From assembly GCA_964403775.1 (NCBI GenBank), contig CAYOHL010000018.1, positions 1 through 15,206 on the forward strand: a stretch of DNA of 15,206 nucleotides, read 5' to 3'. Below are positions 5,804-12,797 of the stretch, one piece after another. The translations under genes were made by a program, and so were the position numbers. The stretch comes from CG1-02-33-12 sp964403775 (GTDB lineage: Archaea > Nanobdellota > Nanobdellia > Woesearchaeales > CG1-02-33-12). A model generated the notes under the pieces. It was not told the origin of the DNA. It saw only the letters and a program-made list of their open reading frames with translations, and did not search any database. How positions within the stretch are numbered: position 1 is the first letter of the stretch; each line of letters starts with the position of its first letter.

Positions 5804-6268
5804 TTATTCTGTTTTAAGGTTGTATTTAAACCTGCGGGCCTTTGGAACAAAATTAAGCACTTTTCCATGCTTGTACTTGCCTGTGCCCAAAAAGTCATTA
5901 TTCTGCCTTAATATCACAAAGCCAGTGTAATTGCCCTTTATTTCTATATCCTGGCCCTTCAGCCACTGCATGGCCTGTTGTTTAGTTAGCTCAACAAAAT
6001 TCTTTTTGGCCTTATCACCAATCATCTGCGAGCCCTCTATGCTTAGTCTTAAATCATTGTTTTTAAGCTCTCCAAAATACAATCCGATTGAGTTAATCTT
6101 CAGCTTCTCAAGAGGCAAATTAAAAGCTTCTTTGTTAACAAGAAATATTTTTCCCTGGTTATTCATAAGAAAAACCAAATCAGGGTTAAAATCAGCGCCC
6201 CATTGTTTCTTTATAGCAGAGGTTATTTCTTTTATTTTCTTCCTGCTGAGGATTTTAAGCTCAAGCAT
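5804..6268 (-). CDS. NIP7-like PUA-domain RNA-binding protein
   Basis: A 154-residue protein with an N-terminal alpha/beta domain (1-72) and a C-terminal PUA domain (about 75-150). Recognisable parts are GLYFGELKNNDLRLSIEGSQ (62-81), a helix with KKNFVELTKQQAMQWLKGQD, then GNYTGFVILRQNNDFLGTGK and LNFVPKARRF at the end. This fits the archaeal NIP7 / pre-PUA family, whose eukaryotic member takes part in 60S ribosome assembly and rRNA processing. Some relatives are annotated as the PUA partner of NOL1/NOP2 rRNA methylases. Its ATG immediately follows the infB stop (no spacer), so the two are surely co-transcribed. No strong SD is seen; translation may be coupled to infB. Confidence 0.8.
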   Translation of the reverse strand: MLELKILSRKKIKEITSAIKKQWGADFNPDLVFLMNNQGKIFLVNKEAFNLPLEKLKINSIGLYFGELKNNDLRLSIEGSQMIGDKAKKNFVELTKQQAMQWLKGQDIEIKGNYTGFVILRQNNDFLGTGKYKHGKVLNFVPKARRFKYNLKTE

Positions 6269-8029
6269 TTAGATTCCCCATATCTCATTCTCCTTTCTCA
6301 TCATCTCTGCAATCTCCTTTAGAATCACTATTTCTCCTGGTGTAAGGTATTTTTTTAATTGCTTTAGTTTTCTGAAATCATTCTCTGGAATTACTGAATA
6401 TAAAACATCGCCTTCACTAATCTGCCTTCCGATTGTAACCTTATCAAGCGAAATTGCAACCTGCTTGCCCTTTTCAGCCTCTGAAACATTTTTCTTTTCA
6501 GACTCTATGCTCTTTATTGTGGTTAATGGAACAATGTTTTTCATTAACTTTATATTGGTCTTTATTTTTCCCTCAAGAACCTCAACCCCGACAACAGCTG
6601 GATTATTCTGCCTGAAGACATAGCCAGGCATTATCTTGATTTTGCACGGCCTTACAAGCATTTCTATCTCAGCTGCCTCAAGCCTTTTTTTCTCCCCATC
6701 AACCCATTTTTCAAAGTCTTCAATAAGCTTGTAGATTATATCAGCTGTAAAAACCTTTACCTTCTCTGATTTTGCATCATTATTCAAGGATACATTAAAG
6801 CCAATAACAGCTGCTTTTAATGGGTCTTTCTCATAGCTGCTCTCTGCCTCTGCTATATCTTTTTTGGATATGTTGCCGATTGATGCCCCCCTTATCTTGA
6901 TGTTTTTTTCCCTGAATATTTTTATCAATGCCTCAAGAGAGCCAAGTGAATCTGCCTTTAGGATAATTCCCTGTATATCTTTTTTTATTATAACTTCAGA
7001 AACTAATTTCTGGATTTCCTGTTTTGTTTCCTCAAGGGAATCTTTTGAGCTGGACATTAAAGGCATTCCTGCAACAACATCCTCTGTTTCAGGGGCAGAT
7101 ATTCTCAGGCATCTGGCAGCACATACTTTATTAACCTGTTTAAACCTGGTTTTCTTGTCTCTTATCTCTGACAATGGCATTGGCTCAAACAATGCCCTTA
7201 CTTTTGTTGCAACTGGCTCTTTTATGCCTCCAATAACAATGATATCATCTTTTTTTAATGTGCCGTCATATATTATGGCGTCAAGTGCCACGCCAAGGCC
7301 CTTTCCCTCTTTAACCTCTAGTACAGTCCCTTTTGCCGGCCTGTCAATATCGCACTCAAGGCGGCCTTCAAGATATTTCTGTGCAAGCCCTGTTAAGACC
7401 ATTAACAGCTCTGGAATTCCCTCTCCTGTTTTTGATGAAACAGGGATTATTGCAATCTCCTTTGTGTAATCTGAAACCCTGTCAAAGCGCTCGCTTGCAA
7501 AACCAAACTCATGCAGTTTTCCAACAAGCTCGTAAAGCCTTGTGTCAATTCTCTTTTGCGTGTCAGGGCTCTGGCCAGAAATGGATTTCAATAAATTGCC
7601 ATTGGTTGAGTTCCATCCAGGCAGTAAGTCTATTTTGTTTGCTGCAACAATAAAAGGTGTTTTCCCCTGCTTTAATATCTCAACTGCCTCAGCTGTCTGG
7701 GGCTTAAAGCCTTCATTTATGTCTATAACAAGGACTGCTATGTCTGCAAGGCTTCCTCCTCTTTTTCTCAGGTTTGTGAATGCAGCATGGCCAGGAGTGT
7801 CTATAAACAATAGCCCTGGAATTGTGAATTTTATTTTTAATGAATCGAGCAGTTGCCCGCATACTTTTTTGATAGTGTCAAGGGGTATTAAAGAAGCACC
7901 TATTGCCTGTGTTATTGCCCCTGCCTCATCCTTAACAATATGGCTGTGCCTGATATAATCAAGCAGGCTTGACTTTCCATGGTCAACATGGCCCACAACA
8001 GTGCATACAGGCGATCTTATTAGCTTCAT
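6269..8029 (-). CDS. infB: translation initiation factor aIF5B (IF-2 homologue)
   Basis: A 586-residue GTPase that promotes ribosomal subunit joining and initiator-tRNA placement. The length matches archaeal aIF5B (about 590-600), and the long N-terminal extension of bacterial and eukaryotic forms is absent, as expected. Motifs: G1 GHVDHGKS (13-20), a switch-1 region with AGAITQAIGAS (36-46), G3 DTPGH (77-81), G4 NKID (131-134), and G5 SSKTGEG (about 197-204). Domain II, the linker-helix region and domain IV (G-Y-V-F-R-Q-N-N-P-A-V-V-G-V-E-V-L-E-G) follow in order. No intein is present. The promoter is divergent from the orphan gene at 8121. The NIP7-like gene lies directly downstream. Confidence 0.97.
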   Translation of the reverse strand: MKLIRSPVCTVVGHVDHGKSSLLDYIRHSHIVKDEAGAITQAIGASLIPLDTIKKVCGQLLDSLKIKFTIPGLLFIDTPGHAAFTNLRKRGGSLADIAVLVIDINEGFKPQTAEAVEILKQGKTPFIVAANKIDLLPGWNSTNGNLLKSISGQSPDTQKRIDTRLYELVGKLHEFGFASERFDRVSDYTKEIAIIPVSSKTGEGIPELLMVLTGLAQKYLEGRLECDIDRPAKGTVLEVKEGKGLGVALDAIIYDGTLKKDDIIVIGGIKEPVATKVRALFEPMPLSEIRDKKTRFKQVNKVCAARCLRISAPETEDVVAGMPLMSSSKDSLEETKQEIQKLVSEVIIKKDIQGIILKADSLGSLEALIKIFREKNIKIRGASIGNISKKDIAEAESSYEKDPLKAAVIGFNVSLNNDAKSEKVKVFTADIIYKLIEDFEKWVDGEKKRLEAAEIEMLVRPCKIKIMPGYVFRQNNPAVVGVEVLEGKIKTNIKLMKNIVPLTTIKSIESEKKNVSEAEKGKQVAISLDKVTIGRQISEGDVLYSVIPENDFRKLKQLKKYLTPGEIVILKEIAEMMRKENEIWGI

Positions 8030-8052
8030 GTTATTAAGAGAAAATAATATTA

Positions 8053-8060
8053 CTTTTAAA
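8053..8060 (-). promoter_or_regulatory. TATA box of infB
   Basis: The minus strand reads TTTAAAAG, centred about 28 bases before the infB ATG (8029). It overlaps the left end of the direct repeat at 8059-8074. Confidence 0.5.
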
Positions 8061-8074
8061 GCTTTCCAAAAAGG
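8059..8074 (+). repeat. direct repeat, left copy flanking the orphan gene
   Basis: AAGCTTTCCAAAAAGG. The same sequence, one A shorter, recurs at 8725-8739. The pair brackets the orphan gene and its promoter (about 650 bases). Confidence 0.6.
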
Positions 8075-8090
8075 AGTAATAAACCAAAAT

Positions 8091-8098
8091 TATATAAA
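8091..8098 (+). promoter_or_regulatory. TATA box of the orphan gene at 8121
   Basis: TATATAAA centred 26-27 bases before the ATG at 8121. This selects that ATG over the in-frame one at 8001, which would run inside infB. Confidence 0.65.
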
Positions 8099-8120
8099 CT
8101 TCAAATACATAAATCATAGG

Positions 8121-8726
8121 ATGGGGGATATAGCACAACTTGTAAGAAATGAGGAAATAGGATTCTTCAACAAAGATAAAAGATTAGATACCAATTTAGA
8201 TGATTTTGGAAAGAATTATAAAAAACTTGCTGATTATATAGCTAAACAGTCAGAAAGATACTTAACAATAAAAGGCAATGGTCTTGAAGAATTTCTTTAT
8301 AAAAAGTATAATCTAGATGAATTGGCAGGCCTTTTGATACTTATATTGGATAAAAGTATTTCTAAAAAAATTGAAGATGAGATTAAAGTTCATGTTGAAG
8401 CAGACATTGAAAAAATTAACAAGAATTATAAAAAAGAAAAAAGTGATAAAATCAGTGAGGATATTAGAAAATATTTTCCAAAAATGCCTGAATTTGAAAG
8501 GCAATGGAATGCTGCATTAATTCACGAGTTTGCAGGATGGGTTGGTTTTCCTGGTTATGAATGGCCTGAAAGTAAAAGAGATTATGAAGATGAAATAGCA
8601 AAACATGCAACATCCTTTATGATAGGAACAAAGGACCAGTTAAAAAGATATAAAAACCCTAACGGTTATTACTATAAGAGTTATTTTAACAAAGAAATAA
8701 TGGAAACCCTATCTGGGTTTGAGTAA
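8121..8726 (+). CDS. hypothetical protein (orphan, repeat-flanked)
   Basis: A 201-residue soluble protein that I do not recognise. It starts MGDIAQLVRNEEIGFFNKDK. It has a helical N-terminal half (about 25-80), a charged Lys/Glu-rich helix (80-118), and a distinct C-terminal part with HEFAGWVGFPGYEWPE (about 133-148) and KNPNGYYYKSYF (177-188). The aromatic-rich C-terminus could be a binding domain. No signal peptide, cysteine cluster or membrane segment is seen. The start is set by the TATA box at 8091-8098. The gene sits alone between infB (divergent) and trm1 (same strand). It is bracketed by two near-identical repeats, and its stop codon lies inside or against the right copy, which may mark an insertion. 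Confidence 0.75.
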   Translation: MGDIAQLVRNEEIGFFNKDKRLDTNLDDFGKNYKKLADYIAKQSERYLTIKGNGLEEFLYKKYNLDELAGLLILILDKSISKKIEDEIKVHVEADIEKINKNYKKEKSDKISEDIRKYFPKMPEFERQWNAALIHEFAGWVGFPGYEWPESKRDYEDEIAKHATSFMIGTKDQLKRYKNPNGYYYKSYFNKEIMETLSGFE

Positions 8727-8739
8727 GCTTTCCAAAAGG
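8725..8739 (+). repeat. direct repeat, right copy flanking the orphan gene
   Basis: AAGCTTTCCAAAAGG, the second copy of the repeat at 8059-8074 with one A fewer. It overlaps the last bases of the orphan gene's stop codon and lies directly before the trm1 TATA box. Confidence 0.6.
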
Positions 8740-8749
8740 TTTATATTAA
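8740..8749 (+). promoter_or_regulatory. TATA box of trm1
   Basis: TTTATATTAA is centred 26-27 bases before the ATG at 8771 but only 17-18 before the in-frame ATG at 8762. Compared with other promoters here, this favours 8771 as the start of a leaderless message. Confidence 0.6.
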
Positions 8750-8770
8750 GCATTAGTTCTTATGTTTTCT

Positions 8771-9924
8771 ATGAAAATAATACAAGAGGGCAAAGCAGGA
8801 ATTAAGACATATACAGCTAAAATAGTATCAAAAGACATGCCTGTGTTTTATAACCCTGTTATGAAGCTCAACCGCGATATAAGTGTTCTTCTTCTAAATT
8901 CAACAGATAAAAAAAATATGCAGATTGCCTTGCCATTGGCTGCAACTGGAGTGAGAGGAATAAGGCTTTTGCTTGAATTGAGGAAAAGCAAGATAAAAAG
9001 TATTTCATTTAATGACAGAAGCAATGAAGCTGTTAAGCTGATAAAATCTAATTTAAAGCTAAACAAAATTAAATCAGNNNNNNNNNNTCAGGCAATAAAA
9101 TAAAAATCTTTAAACTTGATGCAAATGGGTTTCTTTTGAATTCAAAGGGCTTTGATTACATTGATATTGACCCATTTGGCTCGCCAAACTTTCTTTTGGA
9201 TAGTGCAATAAAAAGGATTTCACGCAATGGAATTCTTGCTGTAACAGCAACCGACACAGGAGCTTTATGCGGAACATATAAAAATTCATGCCTAAGAAAA
9301 TATTCAAGCAGACCATTGAAAAACGAGTTCTGCCACGAGCTTGGACTAAGGATTCTAATAAAAAAAGTCCAGGAAACTGCATCGCAGCATGACAAAGCCC
9401 TAACACCAATATTTTCATACTCAAGAGAGCATTACTTCAGGGTTTTCTTTTATTGCGAGAAGGGGAAAAAAAAGGCAGATGAAATAATGAAAAATCATGG
9501 GTATGTTTTGCACTGCAAAAACTGCCTTTTCAGGAAAACCGCAAAAACAATATTTAATGATGAAAAATGCCCTTTTTGTAAATCAAAGCTTGATTATGCT
9601 GGCAAGGTTTGGCTCGGCCAGCTGTGGGATAAGAAAATTACAAATGGAATGAATAAGCAAGTCAAAAAAACTAACAACAAGGAACTAATTAAACTAATTC
9701 AAATAATAACAAATGAGTTGAAAATAAATGAAGTCGGTTTTTATGATATTACAAAGGTCATAAAACATAACAAGCTTAAAAGTGTGCCAAAAAAAGATTC
9801 ATTAATTAATGAGATAAAAAAGGCCGGATTCAAAGCTGCTGAAACTCATATCAGGCCCAATTCAATAAGAAGCAATATAAAACTAAAAAAATTAATAAAA
9901 TTAATTAAAAAGATTAGCCAATAG
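8771..9924 (+). CDS. trm1: tRNA (guanine26-N2)-dimethyltransferase Trm1
   Basis: An S-adenosylmethionine-dependent enzyme that makes N2,N2-dimethylguanosine at G26 of tRNAs. The left part begins MKIIQEGKAGIKTY, then FYNPVMKLNRDISV and a SAM motif LAATGVRGIR. After the N run at 9078-9087 the protein continues with FDYIDIDPFGSPNFLLDSA (catalytic D-x-D-P-F-G-S-P), TATDTGALCG, CHELGLRILI, and a C-terminal zinc site CKNC / CPFC. The two halves are in different frames across the N run. Collapsing the TCAG present on both sides restores one frame (K-S-G-N-K-I-K), so the break is an assembly artefact rather than a mutation. The 3' end overlaps the opposing aEF1B gene by 11 bases. Confidence 0.92.
9078..9087. 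other. assembly gap (10 N) inside trm1
   Basis: Ten unknown bases. TCAG stands immediately before the gap (9074-9077) and immediately after it (9088-9091). The gap length is probably a placeholder. Confidence 0.95.
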
Positions 9925-10189
9925 CCCTTCTGACGTCAGTAACCTCAACAGAACTGACACTTTCAATAGATGCTATATTCTGTTCTAGTTTATCTGTGCT
10001 GCCAAGGTCTTCATTGCTTACAAATATTATCTCGAGGGCCTTAAGGCCAAATGCAACTGGTTTTTTCTCTACCTTTCCAACCTCGCCGCCATATTCTGAA
10101 ACAAATGTTTTTGCCTTTTTTTCTATTGCTTTTAAGTTGGTTTCAGGGCTTTCAGGCATTATTCTCAGTGTTATTACTACATCTGCCAT
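9914..10189 (-). CDS. ef1b: elongation factor 1-beta (aEF1B)
   Basis: A 91-residue guanine-nucleotide exchange factor for aEF1A. It starts MADVVITLRIMPESPETNLK and ends VEVTDVRRAIG, both typical of the archaeal family (about 88-90 residues). The central PVAFGLKALEIIF region (about 44-56) is the beta strand and helix that contact aEF1A. An in-frame ATG at 10216 would extend it into the zinc-ribbon gene. The MADVV start two bases after that gene's stop fits the family length better. The zinc ribbon plus aEF1B order is common in archaea and implies one transcript. Confidence 0.93.
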   Translation of the reverse strand: MADVVITLRIMPESPETNLKAIEKKAKTFVSEYGGEVGKVEKKPVAFGLKALEIIFVSNEDLGSTDKLEQNIASIESVSSVEVTDVRRAIG

Positions 10190-10191
10190 TT

Positions 10192-10368
10192 TCAGTTTGG
10201 GCCTGTAAAGCCACATTCAGGGCATGTATACATTGCTGCTATCTCCCTGCAGTGCTTACAGCGCACTATTTCAGCTTTGCTGCAGTTAGGGCACTTAAAT
10301 ACTGCCACTCCTTCTTTATTTGTCGTTCTTTTATTGCAAGAAGAGCAGATAAGTTCTTTTTCAGTCAT
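10192..10368 (-). CDS. zinc-ribbon RNA-binding protein (DUF1610/HVO_2753-like)
   Basis: A 58-residue protein with four C-x-x-C knuckles (CSSC, CPNC, CKHC, CPEC), giving two zinc sites. The pattern and the adjacency to aEF1B match the small archaeal zinc-ribbon family annotated as RNA-binding. It ends CPECGFTGPN, as family members do. An earlier in-frame ATG at 10386 adds six residues, but the TATA element at 10388-10395 would then overlap the start. The ATG at 10368 has the normal spacing and is chosen. Its molecular role is not established from sequence. Confidence 0.9.
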   Translation of the reverse strand: MTEKELICSSCNKRTTNKEGVAVFKCPNCSKAEIVRCKHCREIAAMYTCPECGFTGPN

Positions 10369-10387
10369 TTTAACAACCTCTATCAAA

Positions 10388-10395
10388 ATTATATA
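10388..10395 (-). promoter_or_regulatory. TATA box of the zinc-ribbon/aEF1B operon
   Basis: The minus strand reads TATATAAT, centred 23-24 bases before the ATG at 10368, consistent with a leaderless transcript. Confidence 0.6.
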
Positions 10396-10453
10396 GCTAA
10401 ATGGTTCTTTTAGCTAACTTAAAAACCTTATGATTTTTACCTAGTAACTAAAG

Positions 10454-10466
10454 GTAATTAAATTAC
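10454..10466. promoter_or_regulatory. candidate operator palindrome in a divergent promoter
   Basis: GTAATTAAATTAC is a perfect 6+1+6 palindrome. A looser outer repeat, TAGTAA (10442-10447) with TTACTA (10463-10468), overlaps it. It ends 24 bases before the TATA box of the coiled-coil gene and could bind a dimeric regulator. AT-rich sequence makes chance palindromes common. Confidence 0.3.
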
Positions 10467-10490
10467 TATTCAAGAAGTATAGCAAAAATT

Positions 10491-10498
10491 TTTAAATA
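10491..10498 (+). promoter_or_regulatory. TATA box of the DUF5752/coiled-coil gene
   Basis: TTTAAATA centred 24-25 bases before the ATG at 10519. It supports the first ATG rather than Met3. Confidence 0.6.
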
Positions 10499-10518
10499 AA
10501 CAAAAAAATGTTGTTTAT

Positions 10519-11847
10519 ATGCCAATGTCTAAACAAAATCTTAAAGAGCTAGAGCTGCCAGATCTCCCTGATTTTAGGGCTAAAATGCCTTCTATTTCCA
10601 AACCAGCTGAAAAAGAAAAATTGATTGGTGTTGCAAAAAAGCCAAAATCAGTGAAAAATGCCCTTAAGAGAAAAAAGGTTCAAGAAAAAAAAACAGAAGA
10701 GGAGATAAAACCAGAGAAGCATTTTATTTTAAGGGGAGGCCATAGGATTAAAAGCATTAAAGAGCTTAAAGAGTCTGTTAAGTTTATGGACAAACACACC
10801 TTTGACCATCATGTTAAAAAAGGCAAAAATGATTTTGCAGACTGGATTAAGAAGGTTATAAAAGACAGGGACCTTGCTGAAAAAGTAGAAAAAGCAAGCA
10901 ACAAGGAGCATATGCTGAATCATCTTGAGTTTAGGGAAAAAGAAAAGGAGATGATAAATAAAGTCAAGATGCTTGAAACCGAGCTTAAAGAGAGGGATAA
11001 GCTGATAGCCAAGAGAGTTGGTGAATTAAGAAAAAAACAGGCTGAACTAGACAAACTGTCTAAAAAGCAGGCTCCTGCTTTAGAAGCAGGGCTTGAGAAA
11101 AAGGAAAAGGAATTGATGAAGAGAGAAAGGGCTGTTATTGAAAAAAGAGAAAAAATTCTAAAACAAGAACAAAAAGAACTGGAAAATAAAAGGAAAGAGC
11201 TAAACTCGCTACAGAGAAATAAAAAAGAGATTGATGAAAAAGAAGCACAATTTGAGGCAATGAAAAAAGAGCTGGATGAGCTTAAGGAAAAGCAGAAAAG
11301 CATTGAAAAAAAGAAAGAGATACTGAAAAAAGAAGCAGAGTTGTTTCTAAAAAAAGAGGAAAAAATAGCAGAGAAAAATGAATTTCTTGAAAGATTAATC
11401 AATGAAAATAAAAATATAAAAGATAATTTATTGTCAAAGGAAAAATCACTTGTTGACAGAGAAAATGAATTAAGGAAAAGAGAGTATGAATTATTAGTAA
11501 AAGAGAATTTATTAGAGGAGAAAGAAGAAACAAAAGTTGAGGTTTCAGCACCAAAAGGAGTTGAACAAACTAAAAGAAAGGAAATTAAAAAACAAAAACC
11601 AAAAGCAGTTAAAAAAGTTAAGAAGAAAAAAACGACAGAAACAAAAAAGATTGAAAAAAAGGACATAAGCTTTATGATAAAGGAGATTGGTGAATATGTG
11701 ACAAGAGGGGATATAGCAGGAGCAAAATATGAGTTATCAAGAGTAAAAAAGTCTTATAACAAATTAAACAAGCAGGATAAAGAATCTCTGAAATATGATA
11801 TCATAGCTCTAGAAACAGATATCAAGCTTACTTCTCTGAACTTATAA
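10519..11847 (+). CDS. DUF5752-type domain plus long coiled coil
   Basis: A 442-residue cytoplasmic protein. Residues 1-65 are a Pro/Lys-rich linker region. Residues 68-125 hold F-I-L-R-G-G-H-R-I-K-S-I-K-E-L, then a helix with DKHTFDHHVKKGKNDFADWI, matching the DPANN-enriched DUF5752 domain (I recognise the N-D-F-A-x-W-I pattern). Residues 130-340 form a long heptad-rich Lys/Glu coiled coil. Residues 345-375 are an extreme Lys-rich stretch. Residues 378-442 are a separate helical C-terminal domain (ISFMIKEIGEYVTRGDIAGA onward). No signal peptide or membrane segment is seen. A cytoskeletal, scaffold or nucleoid-organising role is possible but unproven. Confidence 0.82.
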   Translation: MPMSKQNLKELELPDLPDFRAKMPSISKPAEKEKLIGVAKKPKSVKNALKRKKVQEKKTEEEIKPEKHFILRGGHRIKSIKELKESVKFMDKHTFDHHVKKGKNDFADWIKKVIKDRDLAEKVEKASNKEHMLNHLEFREKEKEMINKVKMLETELKERDKLIAKRVGELRKKQAELDKLSKKQAPALEAGLEKKEKELMKRERAVIEKREKILKQEQKELENKRKELNSLQRNKKEIDEKEAQFEAMKKELDELKEKQKSIEKKKEILKKEAELFLKKEEKIAEKNEFLERLINENKNIKDNLLSKEKSLVDRENELRKREYELLVKENLLEEKEETKVEVSAPKGVEQTKRKEIKKQKPKAVKKVKKKKTTETKKIEKKDISFMIKEIGEYVTRGDIAGAKYELSRVKKSYNKLNKQDKESLKYDIIALETDIKLTSLNL

Positions 11848-12047
11848 ATGTTAAGTAGAGATTTTTATGAACATGCTTTCTCAAAAATAATTTAAAGCTT
11901 TATGAAACCATTTAAAACTTTATGAGTGTATATAAGAGGGTGTATTCTCAAATAAAGCCCAATAAAACTCTTTTTAGCTTTTTAAAGTCTTTTTTAGCCA
12001 TATAAAAATTAGAAATATTTATATAATAAGACTAAACCATATGTTTC
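11848..12047 (+). other. 200-base intergenic region with short direct repeats
   Basis: No ORF of note. It carries two near-identical 16-mers, ATTTAAAGCTTTATGA (11890-11905) and ATTTAAAACTTTATGA (11910-11925), spaced 20 bases apart, and T-rich tracts (CTTTTTAGC, CTTTTTTAGCC near 11970-12000) that could terminate the upstream transcript. It holds the promoter of the membrane regulator. Confidence 0.5.
12018..12028 (+). promoter_or_regulatory. TATA box of the membrane regulator gene
   Basis: TTTATATAATA is centred about 24-25 bases before the ATG at 12048, a leaderless arrangement. Confidence 0.6.
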
Positions 12048-12797
12048 ATGATTAAAAAAATAATGGTAATATTAATGCTTCTGATCTCAATACAAACATG
12101 CTATGCTGCCACTATATATGGAAATATCTATGACCCTAACCTGAATCTGATGAAAGGCAGGGTTGAGGTAGAGGTTGATTCATCGCCAAGGCAGTATCAG
12201 GTCTCTACTGATGGAACCTACTCTTTTTTTCTGCTGGTCGGGCAGTATACTATCAAAGCAAAATATGAGCAGTATGGAAGGGTAAAGTATATTGCTGAAG
12301 AAAAAATAGTTGTTAAGGATGAGGGAAGGTTTGTACATGACATTGTAATGTACCCCAGCCCTGAGGAGGAAGAAAGATTAGCAAATGAAACACTGGGGGA
12401 ACCAGAAAATGATTCTAATGAAAAACAAGGAATTCTTCTTTTTGTAATCATTGGATCTGTTTTTATAGTATCTATCCTACTTGTTTTTTATATATTAAAA
12501 AAAACCAGGAAAAAAGAACATATTCAAGAGAAAAAAGAGGAGGGTTCTGAAAGTTTTGCTGTAGCAAAAAAGGAAGAAAAGGATGTTGAATCTCCTGAAA
12601 GCCTGGATGGGATAATCAAAATTATTAAAGACAGCAAAGGAAGGGTAACTCAGAAAGAGATAAGAAAGCAGATACCTCTGTCAGAGGCAAAGGTAAGCCT
12701 GATGATTAGCGAATTAGAGGACAAAGGCATTGTAAAGCGGATTAAAAAAGGCAGAGGCAACATAATAATATTAAGCAAAAAATTAGATTCTGATTAA
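12048..12797 (+). CDS. membrane-anchored winged-helix regulator with extracellular beta domain
   Basis: A 249-residue one-component sensor-like protein. A signal peptide or signal anchor occupies residues 1-20 (hydrophobic, ending TCYA). Residues 21-103 resemble a carboxypeptidase-regulatory-like beta sandwich (TIYGNIYDPNLNLMKGRVEV, TDGTYSFFLLVGQYTIKAKY). An acidic linker follows, then a transmembrane helix (128-150), a charged cytoplasmic linker, and a winged HTH (185-246) with T-Q-K-E-I-R-K-Q-I-P-L-S-E-A-K-V-S and L-E-D-K-G-I-V-K-R-I-K-K-G-R-G-N-I-I. The order predicts outside sensing and DNA binding at the membrane. Similar membrane wHTH proteins occur across archaea. Ligand and targets are unknown. 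The direct repeats upstream could be its own binding sites (inference). Confidence 0.85.
   Translation: MIKKIMVILMLLISIQTCYAATIYGNIYDPNLNLMKGRVEVEVDSSPRQYQVSTDGTYSFFLLVGQYTIKAKYEQYGRVKYIAEEKIVVKDEGRFVHDIVMYPSPEEEERLANETLGEPENDSNEKQGILLFVIIGSVFIVSILLVFYILKKTRKKEHIQEKKEEGSESFAVAKKEEKDVESPESLDGIIKIIKDSKGRVTQKEIRKQIPLSEAKVSLMISELEDKGIVKRIKKGRGNIIILSKKLDSD

Noticed and set aside
6864..7958. Plus-strand ORFs opposite infB (up to 201 codons)
   Set aside because: They are antisense to conserved aIF5B motifs, and the strong infB reading explains the open frames.
8001..8120. Earlier start (8001) for the orphan gene
   Set aside because: It would place 29 bases inside infB and the promoter of both genes inside the coding region; the TATA box fits the ATG at 8121.
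9078..9091. Genuine frameshift mutation in trm1
   Set aside because: The break coincides exactly with an N run, and both halves keep intact motifs.
10920..11666. 248-codon minus-strand ORF, Ser/Phe-rich
   Set aside because: It is the antisense shadow of the Lys/Glu coiled coil (AAA/GAA/AGA codons read backwards give Phe and Ser). Composition is unlike any real protein here.
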